Counted from the stretch's first letter, positions 44,365 to 53,162 are shown. The stretch is DNA of 64,000 nt from JANWVO01 sp037446555 (GCA_037446555.1 JBBIIK010000009.1:27540-91539), one strand, 5' to 3'. Translations and numbers: made by a program. The notes: a model not told the origin generated them from the sequence alone.

Positions 44365-44994
44365 ATGCGGCGTCGTTCCTTCCTTCTCTTATCCCCGGTG
44401 GCAGCGCTGGCGCAAAGCGGCAAACCGTCCACTCCTCCGCTGGCCGGGGAGATCGACGCCTTCGGCCTCCGCTGGCAGGCCATCTCCGCCGCCGATTGGA
44501 AAATCGACGGCGACGAACTCCACCTGATCACCGCCCGCCCGCAGCAAGCCAACCCCCGCCGCCCCATCCAGTTCGCGCTCGCGCAAACCGAGCCCCTCGC
44601 CCGCTTCACGCTCGAAGTGGAAGTCCGCCGCTCCTCCCCGAAAGGCTCCCTCATCGTCGTCTACGCCTGGCAGAAGGACGGCTACTTCAACTACGTCCAC
44701 CTCTCCGACGACGCCGCCTCGCAGGTTGAGGTCCACAACGGCATCTTCCACTGCTTCGGCGGGGATCGCGTCCGCATCAGCCCGCTGGAGGGCCCCGGCT
44801 CGCTTCCCACCCCCGGCTGGCACGCCGTGCGCGTGGAATACGACGCCTCTTCCGGGCTCGTGCAGGCGTGGGTCGACGGCAAGACCTCGCCCTCGCTCAA
44901 GGCCGTCGACTTGAGCCTCGGCGCCGGCCGCATCGGCCTCGGCAGCTTCTTCAACACCGCCTTCTTCCGCCGCTTCCGGCTCACGCGCGGCTAA
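44365..44994 (+). CDS. Exported concanavalin-like (DUF1080-type) protein
   Basis: This 209-aa protein has a short signal (MRRRSFLLLSPVAALAQ). The body resembles the beta-sandwich of DUF1080/3-keto-disaccharide hydrolase or LamG-like domains: FTLEVEVRRSSPKGSLIVVYAW, then GWHAVRVEYDASSGLVQAWVDGK and GRIGLGSFFNTAFFRRFRL. It probably binds or cleaves glycans. The family assignment is from fold-like pattern only. Confidence 0.75.
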   Translation: MRRRSFLLLSPVAALAQSGKPSTPPLAGEIDAFGLRWQAISAADWKIDGDELHLITARPQQANPRRPIQFALAQTEPLARFTLEVEVRRSSPKGSLIVVYAWQKDGYFNYVHLSDDAASQVEVHNGIFHCFGGDRVRISPLEGPGSLPTPGWHAVRVEYDASSGLVQAWVDGKTSPSLKAVDLSLGAGRIGLGSFFNTAFFRRFRLTRG

Positions 44995-45046
44995 CGGCCG
45001 CGGTCTTTGCAACACCGGCTGCTATGCTGGAATCAGATCTTCTGGC

Positions 45047-45643
45047 ATGTTCCTGAAAATTCTGGCCCACCCGGTTCTCGTGAATCTGAACTTTCATATG
45101 CCGCTCATTGTCGATCTGCGGCGCCCGCTCATTCTGCTCACCGGCGAAAACGGCTGCGGCAAGTCCACCTTGCTGCACTCGATTTACTACGCCATGCGCG
45201 GAGAAGAAGTCGAAGGCTTCATCTGCCGGGTGGAGAACAAAGTTGAATCGCCGCGCGTGTTCCTCTTCGACGCCGAGCACCACAACCCGCGCATGCATCT
45301 GGAACTCTTCCAGAACAACGCGCAGATGCGCGAGTTCATCCAGATCGCCTCGCACGGGCAGGTCATGCTGTCGCTGTTCCGCGAAGCCTTCCCCGCCCTG
45401 CCCGAAGGCGCCATGCTGTTGCTCGACGAGCCGGAGATGGCGCTCTCGGTCTCTAACCAGAAGCGCATCCTCAAGATGCTGCTTGAACTCGTCGATCAGA
45501 AAAAGTTCCGCATCATCTGCGCCACCCATTCCCCCGTGCTCATCGACGCGCCCGAGACCTACGTCATCAACCTCGACAACTACATCAACCGCAACGTCCC
45601 GGACCTGACGCTCGGCGTGGAAGGCTCCAGCACCATCCAGTGA
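45047..45643 (+). CDS. Small ABC/SMC-like AAA ATPase
   Basis: The 198-aa ATPase starts at ATG 45047. Walker A is TGENGCGKST and the signature-like ASHGQ occurs before the Walker B LLLDEPE. The switch His is in CATHSPVL. It lacks a coiled coil or Toprim domain, unlike OLD nucleases. It stands between a glycan-domain protein and the acyl-ligase fusion, so no partner is obvious. AAA-type ATPases of this size can be standalone or regulatory. Confidence 0.85.
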   Translation: MFLKILAHPVLVNLNFHMPLIVDLRRPLILLTGENGCGKSTLLHSIYYAMRGEEVEGFICRVENKVESPRVFLFDAEHHNPRMHLELFQNNAQMREFIQIASHGQVMLSLFREAFPALPEGAMLLLDEPEMALSVSNQKRILKMLLELVDQKKFRIICATHSPVLIDAPETYVINLDNYINRNVPDLTLGVEGSSTIQ

Positions 45644-45671
45644 AGCGCCGCGCCCCCGGCCGCTACGATGG

Positions 45672-48161
45672 ATGAGGATGAAGCGCGACACGCTCATCGA
45701 CTTCTTCGAGTCCATCGTGGCGCAGAAGGGCGTCTGCCTCGTCTACGACGACGGCATCCGCCCCCGCTCCTACACCTATGAGCAGCTCGGCGCCGCCGCC
45801 CGCCGCTTCGCCCTGCGGCTCGCCGAAGCCGGCGCCGGGCGCGGCGACCGCGTCATCCTCTGGAGCGAAAACCGCCCCGCCTGGATCGCCGCCTTCTGGG
45901 GCTGCCTCCTGCGCGGCGCCGCCGCCGTCCCCATCGACGAAAAGCACTCGCCCGATTTCCTCGCCCGCGTCGCTCGCATCACTTCCCCCAAGGCGATCCT
46001 CGTGGGCGATGCCGTCCGCCTCGACGCTCCCCCGCCGGGCATCCCCGTCTGGCGGCTCGCCGATCTCGACTGGCGCACCCCCGCGCCAGAACCGCCACCT
46101 GTCGAAATCACCGCTGCCGACACTGCCCAGATCCTCTTCACCTCCGGCGCCACCGCCGATCCCAAAGGCGTCGTCATCACGCACCGCAACATCCTCGCCA
46201 ACATCGTTCCCGTCGAGCGCGAGATCCGCAAGTACCTCCACTACGCCCGCCCCTTCCACCCCATCCGCTTTCTCGACCTGCTCCCGTTGAGCCACATGTT
46301 CGGGCAGGCGATGGCTGCCTTCATCCCTCCGATCCTCGGCGGCACCGTCATCTTCCTGCGCACGCAAGACCCCCGCGAAATCGTCCGCCAGATCCGCACC
46401 CGCCGCATCAGCGTCCTCGTCTCCGTACCCCGCATCCTCGAACTCCTGCGCGAATACATCCTCGCCGTCGCCCCGGAAGCCGCTGAACCCGCCCCGCCGG
46501 GCGAGAAATTCTGGCGCCGCTGGTGGCGCTACCGCCGCGTCCACAATCTCTTTGGCTGGAAATTCTGGAGCTTCATCGTCGGCGGCGCCGCGCTCGACGG
46601 CGCGCTCGAACAGTTCTGGGGCAAACTCGGCTTCGCCGTCATCCAGGGCTACGGGCTCACCGAAGCCGCGCCTATCGTCACACTCAACCATCCCTTCCAT
46701 GCCCGGCAGGGCTCCGTCGGCAAGCCCATCGCCGGCGTTGAAATCCGCATCGCGCCGGACGGCGAAGTCCTCGTGCGCGGCCCGAACATCACTTCCGGCT
46801 ACTTCAACGACCCCGAAGCCACCGCCGAGGCCTTCGAGAACGGATGGCTCCACACCGGCGACGTCGGCGAACTCGACTCCGACGGCCGCCTCTACATCAA
46901 GGGCCGCAAGAAAGAAATGATCGTCCTCCCGGACGGCCGCAACGTCTTTCCGGAGGACGTCGAGCGCATCCTGAATTCGATTCCCGGCGTGCGCGAATCC
47001 GCCGTCGTCGGCGCCCCCGGCCCCGGCGGCGAGTCCGTCCATGCCGCGATCGTTCTCGATCCCGGCACAAGCCCGGAGGCCATCCTCCGCGAAGCCAATG
47101 CGAGGCTCGAGGAGCACCAGCGCATCCGCTCCTTTACTCTCTGGCCTGATCCGGAGCTGCCCCGCACCGAAGGCACGCGCAAGCTGAAGCGCCGCCTCAT
47201 CCGGCAGCACGTCGCCGGTGGAGGGCAGCAAACCGCGCAGCACAAGGCGGACGATCCCGTCGCCGCCATCCTGGCCCGCTATTCCGGCGGGCGCGAACTC
47301 GCGCCCGAAGCTTCGCTCGACGACCTCGGCCTCACTTCGCTCGACCGCATCGAACTCATGGTCGCTCTCGAGCAGCAGCTCGGCCGCACGCTCGACGAAA
47401 CCGCCTTCGCCTCCGCCCGGACTGTGGCCGATCTGCGCAAGCTCGAATCGGCGCCGCCCGCTCCGCCCGCCGAGCCCTTCGAGTTCCCCCGCTGGAGCCG
47501 CTCCCGCTGGGCGCGCTGGCACCGCGTCTTCCACCTCAACGCATGGGTGCTCTGGCTGGCGCGCCTCTTCGCGTGGGTCCGCGTCGAAGGACGCGAACAC
47601 CTCGAGGGGCTCGAACCGCCCGTGCTGTTCGCCTCCAACCATCAGGGCTACTTCGACACCCCCGTCATCTTCATCGCCATGCCCTGGAAGTGGCGCCACA
47701 GCCTCGCGCCCGCCATGCGCAAGGAGTTCTTCGACGCGCACTTCCACCCCGAGCGCTTTCCCTGGTGGAATCGGCTCACCAGCTCGCTCAACTATTACCT
47801 CGCCTGCCTCGTCTTCAACGCCGTGCCCATCCCGCAGCGGGAAGCCGGTGCGCGCGAGGCTCTGCGCTATCTGGGCGAACTCGCCGGCGAGGGCTGGTGC
47901 CCCCTGATCTTCCCCGAAGGCAAACACAGCCGCGATGATTCCATCCTTCCTTTCCTGCCGGGCATCGGCATGATGGCAGCGCGCCTCGGCATTCCTGTAG
48001 TCCCCATTCGCATCCGAGGCTCCAACCGCGTGCTCCATCCCGACTGGAAGTTCCCGCGCCCCGGCTTCGTGCGCGTCAAGATCGGCAGGCCCGTCAGGCT
48101 CGAGGACGAGGATCACGCCGAACTGGCGCGGCGGCTGGAGGAGATCATCCGCTCCATGTAG
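45672..48161 (+). CDS. Acyl-AMP ligase / acyl carrier / 1-acylglycerol-phosphate acyltransferase fusion
   Basis: A three-part protein of 829 aa. Residues about 1-520 form an AMP-dependent ligase (ILFTSGATADPKG, GYGLTEAAPIV, GWLHTGDVG, with GRKKEMIV as the lysine-side motif). Residues about 530-600 form an acyl carrier domain with Ser near 557 in LGLTSLD for phosphopantetheine. Residues about 625-829 form a PlsC/LPLAT domain with NHQGYFD (H-x4-D) and FPEGKHSRD. This layout resembles acyl-ACP synthetase/2-acyl-GPE acyltransferase (Aas-like) enzymes but with an internal carrier. It probably activates a fatty acid and loads it onto a lysolipid. Start ATG 45672 or 45678. Confidence 0.92.
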   Translation: MRMKRDTLIDFFESIVAQKGVCLVYDDGIRPRSYTYEQLGAAARRFALRLAEAGAGRGDRVILWSENRPAWIAAFWGCLLRGAAAVPIDEKHSPDFLARVARITSPKAILVGDAVRLDAPPPGIPVWRLADLDWRTPAPEPPPVEITAADTAQILFTSGATADPKGVVITHRNILANIVPVEREIRKYLHYARPFHPIRFLDLLPLSHMFGQAMAAFIPPILGGTVIFLRTQDPREIVRQIRTRRISVLVSVPRILELLREYILAVAPEAAEPAPPGEKFWRRWWRYRRVHNLFGWKFWSFIVGGAALDGALEQFWGKLGFAVIQGYGLTEAAPIVTLNHPFHARQGSVGKPIAGVEIRIAPDGEVLVRGPNITSGYFNDPEATAEAFENGWLHTGDVGELDSDGRLYIKGRKKEMIVLPDGRNVFPEDVERILNSIPGVRESAVVGAPGPGGESVHAAIVLDPGTSPEAILREANARLEEHQRIRSFTLWPDPELPRTEGTRKLKRRLIRQHVAGGGQQTAQHKADDPVAAILARYSGGRELAPEASLDDLGLTSLDRIELMVALEQQLGRTLDETAFASARTVADLRKLESAPPAPPAEPFEFPRWSRSRWARWHRVFHLNAWVLWLARLFAWVRVEGREHLEGLEPPVLFASNHQGYFDTPVIFIAMPWKWRHSLAPAMRKEFFDAHFHPERFPWWNRLTSSLNYYLACLVFNAVPIPQREAGAREALRYLGELAGEGWCPLIFPEGKHSRDDSILPFLPGIGMMAARLGIPVVPIRIRGSNRVLHPDWKFPRPGFVRVKIGRPVRLEDEDHAELARRLEEIIRSM

Positions 48162-48165
48162 TAAG

Positions 48166-49788
48166 ATGCGCCCGAGGAGGGCTGCCGTGATTCTGGCGGC
48201 GGTGCTGGCTCTTGCCGTCCTCCTGCCCGCCGCGGCGGCGCCGCAAGGCGGAAGCAGAGCGGCGCAACTCGCCTACGAGCTTGGCATCCGCCTCGAACTG
48301 GAAGGAAAGATAGAGGAGGCGTTGACAGCCTTCTCCGAAACGCTCCGTCTGAACCCGAAGTCCTCCGGCGCCTTGCGCCACCGCGCCGCCCTGCTCTTGC
48401 AACTCGAGCGCACGGAAGAGGCGGAAAGCGACATCGCCCGCCTGTTCCAACTGAACCGCTCCGACCCGGAAGCCATCCGCCTCCAAGGCGAACTGCGGCT
48501 CCACCGCGGCGACGCCTCCGCTGCGCTCGAGTCCTTCGATCAGTGCTTGAAGCCCGGCCACGAAACCTCGGCCGTACAGCGCGGCCGCGGCCAGGCTCTC
48601 GCCGCTCTGGGCAGACACGAGGATGCCCTGTCGGCCCTCGGCCGCGCCATCCGCCTCCGCCTCGACGACCCGCGGCCCTGGCTCGCCCGCGGCCGCCTGC
48701 TCGCCTCGCTCGGCCGCCACCACGACGCCATCGAGGACTTCGACCGCGCCATCGCCCTGCAACCCTCCCTTCACGACGCCTTGTTCGAACGCGGCCGCTC
48801 CCAGGGCGACGTGGCCCGCTTCGACCGCGCCATCGCCGATTTCACCGCCGCCCTCGACGCCGCCCCGCCGCAATGGCCGCGCCGCGCCGAAGCCCTCCTC
48901 CTCCGCGGCGCCGCCCACGAGGTGCTCGGCGACTCCCGCAAGGCCCTCGCCGACTACAACGCTGCCCTGGAAGCCCGCCCCGACTTCGTCCGCGCTCTCC
49001 TCCTCCGCGCTGACCTCCACAGCCGCGAGGGCCGTCACCAGCTCGCGCTCGCCGACCGCAACCGCGCCGTCGAGCTCGAACCTTCCAGCGTCGCGGCTCT
49101 CGTCGCCCGCGGCGGCTCGCTCCACGCCCTCGGCATGCACGAACATGGCCTGAAGGACCGCACCCGCGCCATCGAACTCGAACCGCAGAACCCGCTCGGC
49201 TGGCACGCGCGCGGCGCCGCGCTCTATCTGCTCCAGCGCTATGAGGAAGCGCTGAAAGACCTAGAACGCGCGCTGAGTCTCAAGCCGGACGATCCGGACC
49301 TGCGCACGCTCATCGCCCGGGCCCGCACTGCCGCCGACGCCCGCCGCATGGCCGCCGCGCCAGCCCCCTCGCCGCCGCAGGCGGAGCCGCCCGCCCCATC
49401 CCCGTCTGCCCCGGCCTCTGCGGATCAACCCTCCCCGCCGCCGCAGCAACCGGACCGCCCCGCTGCCGCCTCTGCGCCAATCCCTCCCGCCCCTCCAGCA
49501 GCCCGGCAACCAGCCACAGACGCTCCCCGGCGCGCCGAAGCCTGCCACCAGCAGGGCAGGCGTCTTCTGCAAGAAGAGAGATTCGCGGACTCCCTCGAAC
49601 CTCTCACTTGCGCCGTCACCCTCGATCCCCGCTCCGCCCTCGCCTGGAACGCCCGCGGCTACGCTCTCCTGCGCCTCGGCCGCTACCGCGAAGCCCTCGC
49701 CGATTTCGACCGCGCCCTCGCCCTCAAGCCCGATTACGAAAACGCCCGCCGCAACCGCGAAGCCGCCCTCCGCCGCTTCGGCCAGTAG
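48166..49788 (+). CDS. Exported tetratricopeptide-repeat protein, 540 aa
   Basis: A signal or anchor segment lies at the N-terminus (VILAAVLALAVLLPAAAAP). About ten TPR motifs follow to residue ~380 (for example ALADYNAALEARPDFVRALLLRA), then a Pro/Ala/Ser-rich linker (about 390-450) and two more TPRs at the C-terminus. It is probably a periplasmic scaffold. Its start is 4 bp after the acyl-ligase fusion stop, so co-transcription is likely. Confidence 0.85.
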   Translation: MRPRRAAVILAAVLALAVLLPAAAAPQGGSRAAQLAYELGIRLELEGKIEEALTAFSETLRLNPKSSGALRHRAALLLQLERTEEAESDIARLFQLNRSDPEAIRLQGELRLHRGDASAALESFDQCLKPGHETSAVQRGRGQALAALGRHEDALSALGRAIRLRLDDPRPWLARGRLLASLGRHHDAIEDFDRAIALQPSLHDALFERGRSQGDVARFDRAIADFTAALDAAPPQWPRRAEALLLRGAAHEVLGDSRKALADYNAALEARPDFVRALLLRADLHSREGRHQLALADRNRAVELEPSSVAALVARGGSLHALGMHEHGLKDRTRAIELEPQNPLGWHARGAALYLLQRYEEALKDLERALSLKPDDPDLRTLIARARTAADARRMAAAPAPSPPQAEPPAPSPSAPASADQPSPPPQQPDRPAAASAPIPPAPPAARQPATDAPRRAEACHQQGRRLLQEERFADSLEPLTCAVTLDPRSALAWNARGYALLRLGRYREALADFDRALALKPDYENARRNREAALRRFGQ

Positions 49789-49801
49789 ACAGCCCCCTTC
49801 A

Positions 49802-49903
49802 CGCCGTCAACTGCAAAATGAACCACTCCATCACCAGCCGGTCGTCCGGCCGCGTCGACTTCATTGCACTGTCCGCCTCGAAGATCGCCCGAATCCCCGC
49901 CGC
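49802..49903 (-). repeat. Orphan copy of the holA 3' end (left direct repeat)
   Basis: These 102 bp match 51590-51691 at about 95 of 102 positions (offset 1788). On the minus strand they encode the last ~33 residues of HolA and its stop, with a few changes (for example MEWFILQLTA instead of MERFILQLTG). There is no upstream holA body here. The copy lies in direct orientation relative to holA, with the TIGR04255/PIN cassette between. Confidence 0.9.
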
Positions 49904-49927
49904 AAGCCCACAGTCGATACAGCCCCG

Positions 49928-49974
49928 GGCGTTGAAGGCAACGCCTTGCTCCGTTGGTCGAACGACAATACACT
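49928..49974 (+). promoter_or_regulatory. Candidate promoter and hairpin of the TIGR04255/PIN cassette
   Basis: A perfect 7-bp hairpin GGCGTTG-AAGG-CAACGCC (49928-49945) is followed at once by TTGCTC (49946-49951), 17 bp, then TACACT (49969-49974). The spacer contains the dyad CGTT-GGTCG-AACG. Both hexamers are imperfect matches. The dyad could be an operator bound by a cassette product. Confidence 0.35.
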
Positions 49975-50056
49975 GGAACAGGGAGAACAGAGGCTTTGCT
50001 CGGCAGGAAAGCTGGCTTCGGGCAGGACTTCTGAACGGCAGGCCCCGGCAAACAGG

Positions 50057-50800
50057 ATGACCATCCGAGTCCCTTCGCGCCTCGCAAAAGATCCGCTCTT
50101 GGAAGCGGTGTGGGAACTCCGTTTCTCTGCCAGACCAGGTGCCGTCAACGTCCTGCCGGGGCTTCTGTACTCACATTTCCGGAGCGAATTCCCGAAAATC
50201 GTCCGCCTGCCTCTGGCAGATGCGCCAGATCAGCTCGTGGAATCACAGCCAAACCTGTGGTACCTGCCGCGGCTGAGACTGGAAGGCGACGCGAAGGCTC
50301 TCCAGGTCGCCTACAAGGCCGTCACGCTGAATTTCCTGCGCCCGTACCCGGGATGGCAGGTCTTTTTATCTCGGATATCGGACTTGGTGGCTGAAATCCG
50401 GCGCTCGGAGATGATCGAAATCCCGGAGAGATTTTCCTTCAAGTACCTCAACCTCCTGCCGGAGACGGACACGCCTTGGCTGTCCCTTCTCAATGTCGAT
50501 CTGCGGCTTGGGGCTTGGAACGTGGCCGAGTCGCCCGTTCAGATCCGCGCGCAGATCCGTTCCGGCAATTTCGCACAGACGGTTCAGATCGCCGCGCCTG
50601 CGACGGTGGATCACACGGGCGCAGGCGTGCTCAAGGGAACCGTTGTGGAGATCGAGACGATCTCGGAGCTGGATCCGCAAGACGGGTGGGATTCTCTGGC
50701 AAGCAGTCTTGACCCCGCTCACGCCGCCTGCAAGGAGGCATTTTTCAGTCTCCTGAGGGAGGAAACTTTGAATTCTCTTCTTCCGGAGTTCGAGAAATGA
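50057..50800 (+). CDS. TIGR04255-family-like protein
   Basis: The 247-aa protein begins MTIRVPSRLAKDPLLEAVWELRF, the P-L-x-E-A-V-W/F-E-L-R-F start I associate with TIGR04255, a sporadically distributed family of unknown function. It shows a DLVAEIRRSEMIEIPERFSFKYLNLLP middle block and no membrane or enzyme motif. Start ATG 50057 is preferred over upstream 49946. It is the first gene of a coupled operon with a small gene and a PIN nuclease, which suggests a toxin-antitoxin or defence role, possibly as a sensor or regulator; this is inference. Confidence 0.8.
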   Translation: MTIRVPSRLAKDPLLEAVWELRFSARPGAVNVLPGLLYSHFRSEFPKIVRLPLADAPDQLVESQPNLWYLPRLRLEGDAKALQVAYKAVTLNFLRPYPGWQVFLSRISDLVAEIRRSEMIEIPERFSFKYLNLLPETDTPWLSLLNVDLRLGAWNVAESPVQIRAQIRSGNFAQTVQIAAPATVDHTGAGVLKGTVVEIETISELDPQDGWDSLASSLDPAHAACKEAFFSLLREETLNSLLPEFEK

Positions 50801-51150
50801 GTGACAGCCTTCTCTCTCTTGTCCGGGTGCCCCACCCCGCAGCTACTGATCCCTGGCTGTTTTCCAGCTCGATCATCTCTGCATCAGATAGGCCCCCCGC
50901 GATGCCGGAATCGCCCGCCGCGCTGCCAAGCCCGTCCGCCGCGCTCCTCCGCGAGAGCTTGTTCTCTCCTCTATGCACGGAATGGCGGCTCAGCGACGCG
51001 CCGCTCCGCGCCAGTGCGGCGACCCGCCGCACGCAGCTGGGCCAGAAGCTGGAAGCGCTTCGAAAGCAGGCTCTGGCCAGAGGGCTCAAGCTGTTCGGGG
51101 AGGAGGAGATTCTTGAGGAAGTAAGACTGCGCCGGGGGGAACAGCGATAG
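50797..51150 (+). CDS. Small linker protein, candidate antitoxin, 117 aa
   Basis: Its ATG overlaps the TIGR04255 gene stop (ATGA), so it is translationally coupled. The N-terminal half is Ser/Pro-rich and low in structure. The C-terminal ~40 residues form a charged helix (RKQALARGLKLFGEEEILEEVRLRRG), like the toxin-binding tail of PIN antitoxins. It has no recognisable DNA-binding domain. The position directly 5' of the PIN gene fits an antitoxin, but this rests on context. Confidence 0.65.
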   Translation: MSDSLLSLVRVPHPAATDPWLFSSSIISASDRPPAMPESPAALPSPSAALLRESLFSPLCTEWRLSDAPLRASAATRRTQLGQKLEALRKQALARGLKLFGEEEILEEVRLRRGEQR

Positions 51151-51154
51151 CCGG

Positions 51155-51568
51155 ATGGGCGTCCGAACTTACGTCGACAGCAGCGTTCTGATCGCTGCCT
51201 GGAGGGGAGAGGAACCGATTCAGCAGAGCGCGATGGGAATTCTGCTCGATGGAAAGCGGCAACTTCTCGTCTCCGATCTGCTGCGGCTCGAAGTCCTGCC
51301 GAAGCCGAGATTCCATCGCCGCCACGAAGAGGAAAAATTCATGCTGGAGATCCTTGCACAGGGCGAAGATGTCGATGCGACAGGCTCGGTGACGCAGCAT
51401 GCCCTGTTCCTTGCCAGCAAGTACAATCTCTCGGCCATGGATGCCTTGCACGCCGCGGCGGCGATCCAGGCCAAGGCTGACGAATTTGTCACCCTGGAAA
51501 AACCGGACAAGCCGCTCTGCAAGATTGAGGAACTCAGGGTCGTTTCTCTGGCCACCCGCGCATGCTGA
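51155..51568 (+). CDS. PIN-domain protein, probable RNase toxin
   Basis: The 137-aa PIN domain shows acidic residues expected for metal binding: D8 in TYVDSSVLI, E46 in LLRLEVLPK and D96 in SAMDALHAAAA. It also has a late ADEFVTLEKPDK block. PIN toxins (VapC-type) cleave RNA. It starts 4 bp after the linker gene, completing the three-gene operon, and ends 18 bp before the holA stop on the other strand. The active site looks intact. Confidence 0.88.
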   Translation: MGVRTYVDSSVLIAAWRGEEPIQQSAMGILLDGKRQLLVSDLLRLEVLPKPRFHRRHEEEKFMLEILAQGEDVDATGSVTQHALFLASKYNLSAMDALHAAAAIQAKADEFVTLEKPDKPLCKIEELRVVSLATRAC

Positions 51569-51586
51569 TGGCACGGGGCAGTTCCC

Positions 51587-52642
51587 TCACCCCGTCAACT
51601 GCAAAATGAACCGCTCCATCACCAGCCGGTCGTCCGGCCGCGTCGACTTCATCGCGCTGTCCGCCTCGAAGATCGCCTCGATCCCCGCCGCCAACTGTGC
51701 GCCGCCGAACCGCGACGCCGCCGTGAAAATCTGCTCCGCCCGCGCGCGCCACATCGGCACCCCCAGCCGCTGAAAATAACTCTGCACCTCCTGCGCCGAG
51801 CGCAGCTTCTGCTCGCGCGCCGCAAGCGCCATCCGGAACACGCCCTCCAGAAACAGCAGCGCCAGCGGCAGGTACTCCCCGGCGCGGATCAAGAGATCCA
51901 GCAGCTGCAATGCCCGCGCCCGGTCCCTCCGCGCCAGCGCGTCCACCAGCTCGAACACCGTGGACTCCTCCGCATCCGGAACCAGCGCGGCAATGTCATC
52001 CGCCGTCACCGCGCGCCCGCCGCAGTACAGCGCCAGCTTCTCGATCTCCGTCTCGATCCGCACCCCGTCGGCCGCCGTCACCGCCGCCAGCAACTCCCCC
52101 TCGCGCCGCCCGAGCTTCAGCCCGCGCTCCCCTGCCAGCGCCAGCGCCAGCTCCTGCGCCGGCCGGACATCGAGCCGCCGGAACTCCACCACCACCGCCC
52201 CGGCGTAGAACTTCAGCAGCCGCTCCATCCGCGCCTTGTCCTCGCCCTCGAAGTCCCACCGGCGCGCGTCGAACACGAGGGTCACGCCCGGCGGCGGATC
52301 CTTCGCCATCTGCGCGATCATCTCCGGCGCGCCCGCTTTGCCGTCCGCTCCTTCCTCCTCCTGCCCGCGCCCCCGCGGCAGAGCCGCCTCCGCCGGCGCC
52401 ACCCAGATCAAACGCCGCGGCGCGAACAGAGAAAACGACCGCGCATCGTCCAGCGCCTCGCCCAGCGAGATCTCCTCCAAATCGTGCCGCACGAAGCCCT
52501 GCTCCCGCTCGTCCTCCCCGAGGCACTTCCGCAGCAGCGCCTCGCGGCACCTCCTCCGCAGGCAACCTTCCGGTCCCGCGAACAGCAGCACCCCCGGCGG
52601 CGCCTTCCGTTCCAGCTCGCGCAGAAACTGTTCCGGCGTCAT
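51587..52642 (-). CDS. holA: DNA polymerase III subunit delta
   Basis: The clamp-loader delta subunit has 351 aa. It has an AAA+-like fold without full ATPase motifs, including LFAGPEGCLRRRCREALL, LIWVAPAE, DKARMERLLKF and the terminal helical domain. It is 4 bp downstream of lptE. The 3' end coincides with one of the two direct repeats, so the C-terminus may have been exchanged or rebuilt when the adjacent cassette arrived. Confidence 0.9.
   Translation of the reverse strand: MTPEQFLRELERKAPPGVLLFAGPEGCLRRRCREALLRKCLGEDEREQGFVRHDLEEISLGEALDDARSFSLFAPRRLIWVAPAEAALPRGRGQEEEGADGKAGAPEMIAQMAKDPPPGVTLVFDARRWDFEGEDKARMERLLKFYAGAVVVEFRRLDVRPAQELALALAGERGLKLGRREGELLAAVTAADGVRIETEIEKLALYCGGRAVTADDIAALVPDAEESTVFELVDALARRDRARALQLLDLLIRAGEYLPLALLFLEGVFRMALAAREQKLRSAQEVQSYFQRLGVPMWRARAEQIFTAASRFGGAQLAAGIEAIFEADSAMKSTRPDDRLVMERFILQLTG
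51590..51691 (-). repeat. Right direct repeat, the 3' end of holA
   Basis: The functional counterpart of the 49802-49903 copy, lying inside holA's last ~33 codons. Together the pair brackets a region of about 1.69 kb that contains the TIGR04255, linker and PIN genes. Confidence 0.9.
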
Positions 52643-52646
52643 CGCG

Positions 52647-53162
52647 TCAGAAGGCCTCGAGAATCGAACTCACCACCTGCTGCGCCACCTCGCGGCTCAG
52701 CCGTTCCAGCGCTGTGGCGCTTTCGTCGAAATACTGCGCCTGGTCGGTGGCAATCTCGTAACGGCCGCGGAACTCGTAGTTCTCCCGCTCGAACAGCACC
52801 TTGCCCGTCCCCCTTTCCACCAGCTTCACGTCCAGGAACACATGCACCTGCACGCCGGAGGCGCGCCCCGTCCGCTGGTCGAACAGCGTCGGAAAACTGA
52901 AGTAGTTGCGAACCGTGCCGTAGAGAACCGCATCCGCTTCGTTCGGGTCCGCCACCACGCGGTATCTGGTTCGCGTCAGAAACTCGCGGGTGATCGCCGC
53001 CGGCAGCTGGCTCGTCAGGCGGTAGCGCGGGCTCGCGTTGCCAAACGCCGGAATCGCGATCGTGTGCAGAGTCGAGGGGAGCAGGTCCGCGCGCCCGCCC
53101 ACGTGATAGCCGCAGCCGGACAGCGCCAGCGCCGCTAGGCACGCCGCCCCGGCGCGCTTCAC
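52647..53162 (-). CDS. lptE: LPS assembly lipoprotein LptE
   Basis: The 171-aa lipoprotein starts at GTG 53162, giving a signal peptide with lipobox LSGC (Cys near 17). The next residues GYHVGG and TIAIPAFGN fit the LptE/RlpB family, which plugs LptD at the outer membrane. A longer frame exists to 53963, but the GTG overlap with the upstream stop (GTGA) is the natural start. It lies between the Asd-like gene and holA, as often seen. Confidence 0.9.
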   Translation of the reverse strand: MKRAGAACLAALALSGCGYHVGGRADLLPSTLHTIAIPAFGNASPRYRLTSQLPAAITREFLTRTRYRVVADPNEADAVLYGTVRNYFSFPTLFDQRTGRASGVQVHVFLDVKLVERGTGKVLFERENYEFRGRYEIATDQAQYFDESATALERLSREVAQQVVSSILEAF

